A stretch of DNA of 64,000 nucleotides from Blasia pusilla (Eukaryota > Marchantiophyta > Marchantiopsida > Blasiales), in NCBI GenBank assembly GCA_050084515.1, contig CM114271.1, positions 68,014,001 to 68,078,000 of the forward strand, given 5' to 3'. The translations under genes were made by a program, and so were the position numbers. The stretch's first letter is position 1, and the number at the start of each line of letters is the position of its first letter. The notes beneath the pieces were generated by a model that searched no databases, had not been told where the DNA came from, and was given only the letters and a program-made list of their open reading frames with translations. Positions 23,091 through 35,844 of this stretch are shown one piece after another.

Positions 23091-26000
23091 TAAATATATC
23101 CACTTTATTCTAAAATAAACCAAAGAAAAGAAAGATGATAATAACTCAAAAAGGAGTAAAAAAATCATACAAGAAAGCAAAAAGAAAATGGCAACAAGCC
23201 AAAGCAAACACAGGCTCAACAAACTACACGATTAATAGTCTGAAACAAATCTGACAAGAACACGAGTGATTGGTCAGACGTGAATGCACGACGAGGCGAG
23301 CGACCTCCCACCACCTCCGCACGACGTATCAATGCCAAGGCTTGTGCACGTTGTAAGGCCACTGAGATGCATTGCCGAAAATAAGTAGTAACTACCGAGA
23401 GAGAAGGACTACGGGAAGGGGCAAGGTGATGATTCTCGAGGGAGTGGTAACCACATGTTTTCAGGAAAGTATCAAAAGACACATGTAAATGACCGAATAC
23501 TTCCACTGCAAAAGGAATAAATCCATCAGTTGCATGTCTCACAACATAACTTAACTCCTTGATTCTTGCTGCAGCTTCGGCCGCCAAACCTTTGGTATGT
23601 GCAGCTCGACACACCAAGTCAGAACGTGTTGGATCAGCAACCACCACATCACATAGTGTCCGGAATCCACCTCAAGACATTACAAGATCCACTCTCCAAC
23701 GAGAGGTTGCTTGTGTGGTTGAAGGTAGGACGTGGAGTTCCTCTTGCCGACCGGTGTATCCTGCAGTACGAGCCATCGATGCTACCGCCTCTCTAATGAC
23801 ATCATGTATGGCCATTCGTTCTCCATCATATGCACATCGGAGAATATGGATACCCTTGGCATCAATGGGGTCCCCACATATACAATTTGGCACACCTAAG
23901 AGAGAAGGATGGGGAAGTCCAAGACCTAACCGCAAAGCTGTCGAGAATATACTTCAAGGAAGACGAAATGGAAGAATAAGAGGATTTGCAGTAAGCCACG
24001 CCCCCGCTCTAGTACCCGCACATGAACGTAGACGAGCTCGATTAGCATCAGAGGATGCCTCGAAGAGAAAGCCGGAAAAGTTGATTTGATGCAGATTCTC
24101 GGAGATATACTCTTGAAGTCGATCAAGCCCTTCCGTAATCAGCTGACTGAAAGGGGGTAGAATTGCTTGTGTAGCAAGAGGAAGAAGAGCTCGTGCAGAT
24201 CTGAGCTATTGTTGAAATAACAAGTCCCCCTCCTCTACATGGGCGATATGATCCATCAAGATAGATGTATCTCCTTGGAGAAACCTTGAAGCCATAATCG
24301 GTGCTACCAACGCCCAACTCCCCAAAAAGGCTGCGGGAGCAGATGCGACTGTGGAGGACAGTCCCACCCCTCCAAAAGAAATAGGCAAGATAGCTTGTCA
24401 TGACGCAAAGACACCATCCTCTCCCTCAAAGGTATTTGGGCCAAGAAGTTGACCAAAACTTGCCAAGATAGAAGCATCAAAAGAGGCCAACTGATGTAAG
24501 AACCTTGAAATGGGAGGATAAGTGCGAAGAAGGTAGGAAGGACGTCGTAGAAAACATTGGGAGAGATTCCCATAAGCCACTTGGGGATCCCCTAGATGAG
24601 GTAACAAATGAAGCCATTCCATGTCTTTCAAAAGGGCCTCATCCAAGAACTTTGAGACATAGTCAATGAAGCGAATTGGGACCCCAAGAACTCTAACCCC
24701 TTCAATGTAGATGGGAAAATCAGGAGTAGGTGGGGTGAATGTTGAGGGAAGGCATGAAGGAGACCATACTCCATATTTACTAGGTTGGACTTTAAGGTTT
24801 AATAAAGAGAGTTGCTCCACGAAATGGGTATAAGCAGGAACCACTTCAAAAGGAGGACTTGTAATGTGAGTGTCATCAGCAATAGAAGGGAAAAGACAAG
24901 ATGGAAATGCTTGCACTGATGCTCGAAGGGCACAAAAATGGGCAATGGCAAAGAGTGGGCCACCCATGGGATCACCTTGACGTGTGCCTTAAGCCGATTG
25001 TAGAATACTATATTCCCCAGAAGTAGCATGATGGGAATAGATAATGGGCGGATCATAGGCATAGAAGGAGAGAACAAATGGAATGAGGCTCGCGAGTTGT
25101 CCTCCTGCACAACGTAACTCCTCAAAGATGGCCGCACGAGAAACTGAATTGAATGCGTTAGCCACATTGACTTGAACTCCTACCCAATCTGGATGAATAT
25201 CGAGAGTGGAGCAAATCCCATGCACCACAGCCTAACAACCTCCAAGAGTTGCTACTCCAAATTGATGAGGAAATAAGTGGGCACTAGAGTGAGGACGCAA
25301 TTGCAAGCATAGGGATCGACTAACCAAGCGGTATAAAACCTCTCTAATAGCCAAAGGGCGCACACCTCAAGCAGGCTTATCCATAGCCAACAAACGACAA
25401 GCCCCTAAGAGCCTAGAGATAGAGAATGGGAGACGACCTGCCACAATATGTGCACACACCTTATAGAGAGAGAGACAAAGCCACTTGCCAAATCTGCTGG
25501 GATAAAGCAATCGCGGAGATGCTCAAAAACCATCCTTGATAGCCCGCTTGCTGATAAGCGAGAAGTGTGCAGAAAATCCCTTGTGAAAAACCTCCAAGTC
25601 AAGCTCCAAGTCAAGGTCCGTTGTATGGTCTTCCACAAAAGGTGGAGCATCGCCACTTGAAGGAGGATGAAGAGCTTCTAAGAGAGCCACTGTTTCCGCA
25701 CTTGGAACCGCTGGAGAAAGAGGACCCAATACTCGAGCAACACGTGAAAACTCACCAACCTGCCCCAAAAGTAGACTTCGTCGAAGGCGTTGTTGTATTG
25801 AAGGCCTCCCATGATTGGCATGTTGAGAGGGATGAGCCGCAGGTAAGGCCTCTGCTTGAAGTACATGCTCATTCTGAAGATTCTTCCAATCCCCAGACAT
25901 AAAGGGTTGAATACGTGTGGAGGTTTCACGATGACCCGTTGCACCGTCCCTTGGAGGGAGGACTAAAACCCATTGTGGGAATAGCAATAGGAGATACCAA

Positions 26001-27605
26001 GAATTTATATCTGTGGGATCACGCGCTAACCTTTCTAATGGAAAAAGCAAAGCTTGTTGGGTGATGGGACGAAGAGCAATAGGAATGCAAGTGTAGAGTC
26101 TAGGACGAGAAAGATCTGGATGGAAAGAGTGAAGGAGATCAATTTGGCTTAACCCGGTCCAAGCAGTTGTTGTGGGAAGTGCAGTAGGAGTTGGTATCGG
26201 GTTAGGGATTGAAGGCCCATGCATGAATCGACAGTGCCGCTGATGTCTTTTGATCCCATTAGGAGCAAAGTCCTTACCACAAGGTATGCAGTGAACTCTT
26301 GCTACAAATGGAGAAGTAGAAGGGTTACAAGGAGAGGAGGTAGGAGGTGCAAGAGGTGGTAATGGCCGACGATGAGGGGGTAAGTAGGTTGGGGAAGGAG
26401 GAGGAGGATGAGGGGAGATTCGGGTAGAATAGATGGGAGTTGGAAGCAAGGGCATAGATGAGATATGTGGGGATGGCAAAGTTGAAGGATTCGGTAATAA
26501 TGGATCAAGATTAGGCTCAATAGCACAAGGCGAGGAAGGGAGAAGAGGAGAATCCAGAAGAAATGTAGCGAGTGTAATGGGTGTATTAGCATCTAGAGGA
26601 AAATGGCGAGATCTATAATGAGGAGGTGAACCAGGGGGAGAGGTTACGGCTGTAGGAGGGCGTGTAAAACCAGATAAGCGAGTAGATTGAGAATCTAACT
26701 CTATCTCTGATGACATAGAAGTAAAGGTAGACAAGTCATCGAAGACACGAAAAGACATATGAAACGTGGTTTGGAGAAAGCATGAGGATAACGAGCAAAG
26801 CAAATGTAGTGGAATCCATCCAAAAGAAATTTAGATGGAGAGATGAAGATTAGGCAATATTGAATTTATGATTGAAAGTTACTAGAAGAAAAATATAAAA
26901 AGCAATTGAAAAGGAAAAATGATCTATACGGTATGGGAAGAGGTGACTCAAGAATATGAATTTCTAATATCCTTAAGAAGATGGCAAACGTATGTAGGGG
27001 CAAAACAGTAAGGTAAGGAGTTCAAAGAGCAATGAAGACTTTTGGGAGGAATTGAACTAAAACAAACCCGTACAAAAAAATAAGTGCCTATAGAGAAGGA
27101 AGAGAAACTAGAAAACCTACTTAATATCTAAAGAACGAGCTCGTCAAGACGATCGAAACAAGCCCAAACATGTCCAAAACTGGCATTCCATAAGAAAGTT
27201 ATGAAAGAAATTGGAAACACCAAAAAAGAGGATGTGAGGAATAAGTGAGCCACCCACCAATGACCGCTATGAGGGGATGATTTCGTAATGTTGGGCCCAA
27301 CCCATATCAAAAGATCCAAAAATGCAAGAGGAATCCCTTAAACCGATGGTAACCCGATATCACTCTATAACGAGAGTGCTATGTCTGAAATTGAGTATAG
27401 GAATCTATGAGCACATTTAGGAAAGAAGGAGGTCCAAAGATCCCAAAACTTTGAAAAACTCAATCTTAAGTGGAAAAAAGAACAACCCAAAGTTCAAGCT
27501 TGAGAAGATGAACACATTGGGCCTTAGATTGAAAAGATTGGAACACCATGGAAATAGTTACAAGCAAAATTCTATACGTCCCTCCATCTCCTCCGCCATA
27601 GTCCT
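23091..27605 (-). mobile_element. REL-type non-LTR retrotransposon, copy 1 (decayed)
   Basis: About 4.5 kb, similar end to end to copy 2 (37551-42051). Read on the minus strand it has a 5' leader of about 850 bp, then an ATG at 26758 starting MSFRVFDDLSTF and one original frame of about 1,175 codons. Parts in order: Pro/Ser-rich N-terminus; one zinc finger (VHCIPCGKDFAPNGIKRH); reverse transcriptase with motif A QVNVANAFNS, motif B GTRQGDPMGGPLF and motif C IADDTHI; zinc knuckle CICGDPIDAKGIHILRC; and a restriction-like endonuclease (VDLVM, ADPTRSDLVCRAA, AARIKELSY, FAVEVFGH). The 3' end finishes at TAAATATATCC on the plus strand. Lesions include a frameshift near 25595 and a stop just before motif B (24989-24991). 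It has no recognisable target-site duplication and differs in flanks from copy 2, so it is an independent insertion. Confidence 0.85.
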
Positions 27606-29640
27606 CCTCCTCCATGTCCTAGGGTGCAAGATCAAAAGACATAGGACTTACATTTTAGGACAAGCCATTAGAAAACACAAGTCTAGTTCCTTGGAAAAAT
27701 ATTAACAAAACATAATAATAGTTTAATTATTTGAAGGAAACATGGTTCATTAAATGTACGATGACCATTGGCCAATAATAGGTCTATTGTGGCGGCGGAG
27801 TGTGTGACGGAACGAAATAGACATAAGGGTGAAGACGATGCTTTTTAACATGTTATGAGCATATGTTTAATATGTGTCTATTGAGGTCTAGAAAGACACA
27901 ATTAAATCCACATATATTTCCGTTGCGAAAGGATGAATTGAGTTGTAGCACGTCGTTTTGTGTAAACCAATGAGTAATTTTTTAACTCATACTAATTACC
28001 AAGTAAGATGGATAACCACTTCATACACTTGAGTGTATGATGTGGATATCCATCTTGAGATGAAATACAATTAGATCCATTCATATTAAGCGGTTGGATG
28101 TGTTATTAAGTGTGGAACTAATTCTAAAAATGGACATCTTATTTCCTCTTTAATCACATGTTTAAGTTGATTCTTCATCATTCGGAGAATTAGGATAACC
28201 TCCTTGCGCACGTAATGAGTTACGCCTACGACATAAAATTTAATGTTGGATGAAAACGGGGAAACTCATAAAAGTGTATATTGTTAAAAAACGAACTATT
28301 GCATTTACCACTATTTACATCGAAAATCTAATAATTTTACTTATTCTTTCAAATTCCAAAATAGAAATTTCTGTCGTCTTCATAAATAAATTTTAGGAAA
28401 AGAGTGGAGTTGATAAAGTCATTACTCGTGCAAAGACAAATTTCAACCATTCTTAAAAAGTTTAGATTTTCAAACCTGAATTTGGAAAGTCAACTAGATA
28501 TAAGATACTAAGCATCCTACAACATGCGAGTCCAAACCAAGGCATTACCAAAAGAGCCTTAAAGGGCAGGTGAACTCCTTATTTCTAAACCCCCTTTGAG
28601 GAGTTTTAATTCCGGTTAGAACGTACAATTTCTACTATGACTGTCCCTTAGGGTAAATACATTAGAGGTGATTGTGGCATTCAATATTCTCTGTATGGCC
28701 CTACAAGCTTCTTTTTTTTATCATTTTTTTCTCTCACCGTTTAAACTATCCAGTTGTCTTCCACACTTGTTAATTTCTGTTTCCTCCCACCCTTAAGCCC
28801 TACATCGGTTTTATTGGGGAAGTCCCTTCAGAATTCTTCTCGTAAATCTTCTCATGAATTGACCCACACATATTGGGGTAAGAAAATTTTCCCTCGAAGA
28901 AAAATTGATGCACACGGAGAATTCAAAGAGAATTGTGAATTAAATTTGGAAAAAGAAGAATATGTTATAATTTTGAACAATAATTGGGGAGTTCCGGAGT
29001 TATTAGTGATACTAGCGCTTTAAAATAAAACATGTCCGATTCATTTGAAACTCGTTGGCCGACGAGTTAAAAATGAATAGTATAAGATGTGAAGAAGACG
29101 TCTATTTTATTATTATTTTCCAATCAGTTGAATGGAAAGTTAATAGAAAATTAGCTCCTAGATAATTTGTGACACTTTCAAGAGCGATTCTCGAGTTCGA
29201 TACGCTGCAAAATACCATTATAATAAATCTTTGCAAACCGTTCGTTTATATTACGAGAAGGTATCAGATGAGGACGAGAAAAAACACATACGTGAATAGG
29301 ACACGTGGTAGTCTAGACGGCCAAGAAAAACGTAAGAAGAATAGATGGCCAAGAAAAACGACGAGCACTTGTTTTAGAATAATATACATGTTTTAAGATA
29401 CTCATAAAAGCACGAGGTATAGGTCCTAAACGGGTCCGAGCCGAATGGACGGAGTAAGTTTTAAATTTTTGGAAACCATTTTGCAGAGATGTGTTGAGTT
29501 TGGGAAAAATCAAAATAATATCATCGCTGTTATTAAAATATTTGAGATGTTTTGTCTTCTGGAAATTTATTTATTCGTCAACCGAAGCATTTCATAATTG
29601 AAGACAGAGGATTTCCTATTGAAAACACCACAAACTCAGT
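27606..29640. other. AT-rich intergenic DNA
   Basis: No gene or repeat recognised between non-LTR copy 1 and the polyphenol oxidase promoter region. Confidence 0.5.
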
Positions 29641-29966
29641 AAGAAAAAATCTCTTTGGGGCTCACAGTTGGACTCTATGATTTTATTTGGTAGGACTCGA
29701 TAAATTTTCCGTCATAAAAGTTTCAAACAAAAGCCTTGTCCGTCATAAACGTTTTTCTAGAGACCCGTTTTATACTGCACATGAAATGATTTCGAGAGCC
29801 ATTTCTAATCACTCTATGGGCCCAAGAAAGACTCTATCCAATTTATCGTCCGTTTGCCCAACTCGTCGGGCAAACCCAAACATATGGGAATTTGACCTCA
29901 GGAGTCGACGCCTTGTCATGGCACGGAATACACGACCCGATCAGTCGCCATTCCGATTACGGGGTG

Positions 29967-29974
29967 CTATAAGT
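29967..29974 (+). promoter_or_regulatory. Candidate TATA box of the polyphenol oxidase gene
   Basis: CTATAAGT lies 171 bp upstream of the chosen ATG in DNA that turns GC-richer, which would leave a 5' UTR of about 140 nt. It is a position-and-motif call only. Confidence 0.3.
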
Positions 29975-30144
29975 CACGAGATCGATCGCCCCAGTATGCT
30001 ATCCACACCCAGTTCCAAAGTTCCAGTAACCTGGGAAGACAGTCACTTCTCCACTTCTCACTGTGTCACCGTTCGTTCTTACCAAACGCCGCTGGGGTGA
30101 ATTATAGGCTCCGTCACCTTCCGGCTTTGGAAGTTGTGGGTAAA

Positions 30145-31935
30145 ATGGTGAATGCTGTGATGAAGAAGGCCAAACTCGGACTTCTGCGAGCGAGTTCTGC
30201 TCAATTTGGGATTCAATTCATCTTCAGCGTCTTCTTGTGCATGTCGGTGAACTCCGCACCGGTACGCACTCCGGACTTCTCGACATGTCAGGCTTCCTCA
30301 GTGTCGACGACAATCCCAGGTCTGTTACCGATAGAGGTGGATCCCCCTTCTCTCCCCATTGACTGCTGTCCGAAGGCGTACGATGGAACCGCGAAGACCT
30401 TCGTGCTGCCTCCGCGAACTCGAACCGCCTCTCTGAGAATCAGACCGGCGCTGCAGTGCGCGGATGAAAACTACTTGAGAAAACTGGAGAAGGCGTACGC
30501 GCTGATGCGCGCTCTGCCAAAGGATGACCCTCGCTCGCTGTACCAGCAGTCCGTCACCCACTGCGCCTACTGCAGCGGAGGATTGCTTCAACCGGGGACC
30601 AACGACTCGATCGACATTCACAATTCGTGGCTCTTCTTCCCGTGGCACCGAGCCTTTCTCTACTTCCACGAAAGGATCCTCCAGAGCCTGCTCGGCGATC
30701 CTTCTTTCAGTATTCCGTTTTGGAACTTCGACAATCAGCTCTCCATTGTCGCGGGAATCAACGATTCCAAACCGCACGACGACAGCCTCTACTGCATGAA
30801 GGCAGGGAACAGAGTCCCTCATCCGTACACGGAGCGCCCCGGCTTGACCGTCCGTCGAGGATTTCTCCGTCCGAACAACTCGGATGCGATCGTGGACATG
30901 GCTGGCTACGTTCTCAAACCGCCGGAAGAATTCCTGTACAAACCTGTTTCCTTCCAAGTGGCGTCCAATCTCGTTCAAATGCATCGATCCATGATCACCT
31001 ACGCCGTCGGACCGGAGATCTTCTTCGGCGCCCCGACACGCCGAGGTGACCCGCAGTCAGTGCCTTTGGATGACCCCCTCACTTTGTATGGCGGTTCGGT
31101 AGAACGAGGGCCTCATGCTGGAGCTCACATCTGGGTGAGCGTTCTGGAACCGCCCGGCCCTACGCCTTTCGTCCCGGGAATCTGGAGCTCCGCAAGCGAT
31201 CCCTTGTTTTATGGCATCCATGGCAACGTCGACAGGTTCTGGAATGTGTGGAAATCTCTGGGCGGCGCTCGGCGAGATCCTGATGATCCGGACTGGCTCA
31301 ATGCGGATTTCCTCTTCTACGACGAGAACTCCGAAGTCGTGAGAGTAAAAATCTCGGACCTGCTCAGCACGGACAGGTTAGGCTACAAGTATGAAGATGT
31401 CGTTGACGCCTGGATGTCCTACGATATTGCTCCCAAATGTTCACGAACATCACCTGCGCAGTTGTCCAAGGTTCTCAGCAGCCCGGCCTATCAGCACGCA
31501 TTTCCTTCCGGACCTCGAGTTCTGGGTGCTGTCCCGTTCGAAGCAGCAATCGCGAGACCATCGATGGCCCAAAGCCCCAATATCTCTGCCTCGGAAAATG
31601 AACTTCTGGTCATTTCGGGAATCACTTTGGCAAAGAATGTCCTTTCCCAATTCTCCGTGTACATCAACTTCCCCGGCGCACAGCTTGAAAGTCCATGGAT
31701 CTGTGCCGAGTTCGTGGGCCGATTCATCTTCATGCCGCTCATCGGGGGTCCGGAGAGGGACATCCGCCGGAAGGTATTCAGCTTCAAAGCTCCCATCGGC
31801 AAAACGTTGACAGCCCTTAACCTACAACACTTCGACAAGGTGCTTTTGTCAATCGTAGACCTCACCCTCAACTCGACAGATAGCAACATCTCCTTCAACA
31901 ACATACACGTTGAGAGGTGGGATCCTTCACATTGA
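30145..31935 (+). CDS. PPO: Polyphenol oxidase (catechol oxidase/tyrosinase family), intact, intronless
   Basis: Encodes 596 residues and oxidises o-diphenols to quinones with a type-3 copper pair. The ATG at 30145 is chosen because no earlier in-frame ATG exists and AAAATGG is a good context. Residues 20-39 are hydrophobic and end VNSA, a secretory signal rather than a chloroplast transit peptide. C48, C74-C75 and C140 match the plant disulfide pattern. CuA ligands are H139 (HCAYC), H159 and H168, with C143 placed to form the thioether to H159. CuB ligands are H324, H328 and H359, and water-keeper E320 is in GGSVE. The DWL domain is about 383-425 (DWLNADFLFYDEN), and the KFDV domain is about 485-590 (QFSVYIN, GRFIFMPLIGGP). 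Oddities: the residue after the first CuB His is Ala (PHAGAH) where many plant enzymes have Asn, and FYGIHGNVDR has one His instead of the usual HH. The length is usual for the family. A dead paralogue lies 24 kb upstream on the same strand. Confidence 0.95.
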   Translation: MVNAVMKKAKLGLLRASSAQFGIQFIFSVFLCMSVNSAPVRTPDFSTCQASSVSTTIPGLLPIEVDPPSLPIDCCPKAYDGTAKTFVLPPRTRTASLRIRPALQCADENYLRKLEKAYALMRALPKDDPRSLYQQSVTHCAYCSGGLLQPGTNDSIDIHNSWLFFPWHRAFLYFHERILQSLLGDPSFSIPFWNFDNQLSIVAGINDSKPHDDSLYCMKAGNRVPHPYTERPGLTVRRGFLRPNNSDAIVDMAGYVLKPPEEFLYKPVSFQVASNLVQMHRSMITYAVGPEIFFGAPTRRGDPQSVPLDDPLTLYGGSVERGPHAGAHIWVSVLEPPGPTPFVPGIWSSASDPLFYGIHGNVDRFWNVWKSLGGARRDPDDPDWLNADFLFYDENSEVVRVKISDLLSTDRLGYKYEDVVDAWMSYDIAPKCSRTSPAQLSKVLSSPAYQHAFPSGPRVLGAVPFEAAIARPSMAQSPNISASENELLVISGITLAKNVLSQFSVYINFPGAQLESPWICAEFVGRFIFMPLIGGPERDIRRKVFSFKAPIGKTLTALNLQHFDKVLLSIVDLTLNSTDSNISFNNIHVERWDPSH

Positions 31936-34900
31936 ACTGACAGATCCGGATACCTCACCATCTATGTATACACGGCCCTTCACGAGCTCTCTCACGTTTT
32001 TTTGATCTCACATATTTGATACGAGTAGCAGTTGTACAATCTACCAGTGGGTTGTCTCAGTCGATCATCGAGTTGGATGGAAAGAAACTCCGGTAGAATA
32101 AATGTGAATATGGCTATGCCTCTAGACCATCGTTCGCTCCACTATTCGCCAGTTACTATGAGAGTGACAAAAACGAGTCTCCGTGTTACGTAAACCAATC
32201 GTATAAATTTCGCGAATGTTTTGTTGCTGTTTTGGAAGGCGGTTGCTTCGATTCGAGTGATCTGAGCTGCTTTCATTCATCTTCCTTCATTGACTCTCGT
32301 TTTAACTAAGGTTGTTGAAAGTTTAAAGTGGACGGTGGTGGCCAGGAGTATTCATGGTGCACGGATCCATTTCAATCAAGCTTTGCTTTAGTTATGGAAA
32401 TCTTTTCATTACTCCTGGAATCCCTTTTCTCTACTTCTGGAATCCCCTTTGGACTCTTTTTCTGGATGGTTTCGTTGTACATACTTTCCCCCTCCTGGAT
32501 GTGGATAGCATGCTAAAATATTTTCAGAATTTAAAACGGATATAGTCTCTCACTGAGCCCATCATCACCACACATATCACTACTTACGTACTTAGGGAGT
32601 GATTTCTGAAGTAAAGGGTAGTTACGAAATTGCTCTCATTTTATTTATTTTAGGAGTGCTTGTCAATCAAACCTTGCTAATACTAGGGTAAAGTAGGCAT
32701 GAATATTAGTGGTCTAAGGATGTGGTAGGGATACGTAAGGATATGGTAGGGTTGTGGTAGCAATAACTTAACTTATGATGGGCCTGGATCTTATGTCGTA
32801 CAATATGAGAATTTTGAGTTTTGAGACATTGCATGCATACACGTGAAAGTTGCCTAATGGAGACGTACCTACCTTTAACTTTTAGTGCGGGCCCCCAAAT
32901 CTTGTCTCAAAAATATGATAGTATCAAGTTTTGAGATAAGATATACATCTACTTGCATGATCCATGGCCTTATCTATGCTAGCATTAGAGGAAGGTGTGG
33001 TTGTATTATTCAATTGACCCTTTGTGTTAGCATTCCACTTAAAAAAATTTGCAGTAGTTTTCTAATTCTTAGAGTTCATATCTAAATTCCCCCATCTCTC
33101 TTCTCTTCCACATATTTAAAGAGACTCCAAAAAGAAAAAAGGATACATAGGTTACATCTTCATTCAATGATTAAAAAATAAAGGAAACAACATCCACATA
33201 AATGCAACACAAACATACCAACAAAACATGTCTAGGCCTAGACACAAGTCTTCAACTATTGTCCATCAACCATTTGGGTCTTATATTGATCGGACATATA
33301 AACACCAAATTGGAACATGTTGGATTAGAAACCACCACATTGTCCAATATAAAAAAGCCATCTTACAAGGTTTTCCATAATTAAAATTAAATATTCGATA
33401 AATAATTTTGGAAACTTCCCAAATAATCAATCCCAAATTTTTGGTTAGAGGTCCCATCATTGACATGACATCTACTTTTGTACTTGTGTTGAAACAAGAA
33501 ACCCAAATATTCCATAAATTTTCTCAAAAAATTACGTGTCAAATATTTGATCTTGAATAACACTAAAAGAAATGTAAAGTTTTTATGACTAAATTTTAAA
33601 TGATTTCCCAAAATAATGACTTAAATTATGTCATTGACTAAAATGATTTAGTCATTAATTTTAGGGTTGTGCTACTCATCTATTCACTTTCTTGTCACCC
33701 AAGTAATTAGCAATAACCTTTAGTCATAAACAATGTGTATCTCCTCATTTGCCCAATATTTGTGAGTTACAAAGAATACTTTATATTTTTTACATTTTAT
33801 CTTCCAATCGTATGTTATTTCTCATTTATCTTAGAATATAAGTTAAACTTATTTAAGGCATTCCATTGGAACGAAGCATTGAGGAAATATTTCAATAAGA
33901 ACCTAACCCTTTCTAATATAAAATATCCATATATGTTTATATCTAGATCTAGAAGAAGGCCCATATGGCATTTAACATGACTTTAAATTTACTTGCACTT
34001 TTCCAATTTCGTAATTAATTAATTTAGAGCTAAAATATCCGTTTTCCATTTACAATTCCATTTGGTTGGGGAACGTCCATATTTCTCCTTAAATTTAGAC
34101 CTTCATCTTGAAAAATAGATGTGAGAATATTTGTATAATTTAGTGTCTTTAAGCTAGTTTGAGTGATGGGTCAACAAGAAAGGAAGATCAATCATGGTAA
34201 TGGTCATTTTCTTTAAGTGGAATGTCGCAAGTCTTCTTTGTATATTCGTCTTCATCTTGAAGCGTCGTTGGTTCTTACCATTGGATTTAGCTTCAACTTG
34301 GAGGAGTAGATTTTGGGAATCTTCTTTCCAGCTTCAGCAAATAAGATCTTCTATTTTACTCTTCCAGAATGAAACCAGAATTAAGAAAACACTTTACGGG
34401 TTTTTTATTTAAATTTTGTACATAGGAATTTTTTTCAATATTATCTCTTTGGCCTTGGATCTTACTACCAAAGTGCATGTTGTGACCAAATAGCATGATT
34501 TATGAACTTATGGTTTAAGAGAAGAATAAAAAGAAAGACAGAAAGTGGATTTTTTTAATATTTAGCAATTTTATATTCATCTTGAAAAATGATTGGTTCT
34601 GACCATTGAATTGAGCTAAAATTTGGAGGAGTTACATTAGGGAGGCCATCTTCCACCTAAAAATTTAATATCTTCTATGTACTCTTATATGATGAAACAA
34701 AAATTGGAGGACCAAATTTACTATTTATTACTTTTAGTTCTTTCTTTGGGTGGTCATTGTAAGATTTTCATTTTGGTTTGGATTATTTAAACCTAAGTGC
34801 ATGTTATGATAATGTTGCATGATTGATGCACTTCTTTTTTGAGATTGAGAAGCAGAAAAAAGAAGGAAGAAAGGGAAAAGGGGGACTCTAGCGGGAAATA

Positions 34901-35165
34901 TCTCAAATATAGTTTAAAATTGCATTTTCATGTTCATCTTGCATCATCATTATTAAAATTTTCAAAATTAAATTTTAGAAACAATAAATATTCATCCACC
35001 ACATCTATATTTGAATCTATTTGTCTTATTTGTTACAAGATGGTTTAATTTTTTTTCCAATAGTCAACTTTTGTAACCATGAGCTTATTTTCAAAAAAAA
35101 ATTCATCCAATAAAATATCATATGAAAAATTGAAGTATTATCTTATCTAATCTAATATTCTTAAA
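31936..35165. other. 3' flank of PPO, then AT-rich DNA
   Basis: Presumed 3' UTR just after the PPO stop, then AT-rich sequence with short frames only. No gene, RNA or strong repeat recognised. Confidence 0.5.
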
Positions 35166-35385
35166 TTGGAATTGGTGGTGTTTAGAGTAAATGCCCCTAT
35201 CTCGCCATGCAAGCCCTGCACGGGCCCAAGCCTGCTTTGTGAGTCGCGCAACGTGTGCGGGCTTTGTCAGCCGGGGTCTTTGGTGGGCTCTCGGGCCGGC
35301 TTGGGTGCGATCCGCGGGTACGCGGCCCGCACGAACATGGACATGTTTGCAGACACGGACTTTGTCCATGTGCAACCCTGATAAT
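35166..35385 (-). repeat. GC-rich modular repeat, inverted copy of the 12.3-kb one
   Basis: On the minus strand it starts GTTGCACATGGACAAAGTCC, continues through AAACATGTCCATGTTCGTGC and enters a GC-rich core with TGACAAAGCCCGCACACG. These words fall in the same order as at 12320-12690, so the two are members of one family in opposite orientation. No coding content supported. Confidence 0.7.
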
Positions 35386-35450
35386 GTGTAGGCTAGTGAT
35401 AGTAGACTCCCTTGTAAGCATTAAAATGCAAGTTCAAATCCTACCCAAAA
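35386..35450 (+). mobile_element. Candidate tRNA-like SINE head
   Basis: TAGGCTAGTGATAGTAG resembles a Pol III A box, and AGTTCAAATCC about 35 nt later is a good B box, followed by TACCCAAAATAAG. The acceptor stem does not pair well, so this is not a functional tRNA. GTTCAATTCCTACCCAA in the hAT element near 57281 shares the B-box segment and what follows. Confidence 0.35.
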
Positions 35451-35474
35451 TAAGTTTTGGGAGACCATGATAAT

Positions 35475-35830
35475 GGATGTAGCGTGAGGCACATGTATGA
35501 ATGGATGCCAAAGTTCACGAACAATTGGGGCATAGAATGCATTGATGAACGAAGTTGAAAAATCGGGTTGATGAATGTAGTTTGGATAAAGAAGCATTGA
35601 GGGATCAAGTTGATGGATGGAATTAAATAGATGGAGTGTGGATGCATAAGGACTTGATGGACGGATGGAGCTAGGGCACATAGACGGATGGGATGAATGG
35701 ATGGAGTAAGAATGGACAAACAAAATTAAAAATTGATGGGCGGATGGAATGTGGGAGGGATCAAGATGGAGGGTGTGGTCCATGGATGAAAATAACAGAT
35801 GGAGGGATGGATTGACAAATGAAAGATGGA
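35475..35830. repeat. Degenerate GATGGATGGA minisatellite
   Basis: Words such as TTGATGGATGGAAT and GGATGGATG recur irregularly, like those at 13905-14110. The array lies beside a GC-rich modular unit, the same pairing as in the 14-kb cluster. Confidence 0.6.
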
Positions 35831-35844
35831 GTATCAAGCTTGCA

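Noticed and set aside
30097-30144. PPO start at 30097
   Set aside because: That codon is GTG, not ATG; the first in-frame ATG is 30145 with a good context.
30325-30984. 219-codon antisense frame across the PPO gene
   Set aside because: Antisense shadow of a GC-rich coding exon; composition Arg/Val/Glu-rich as expected from the codon bias of the real frame.
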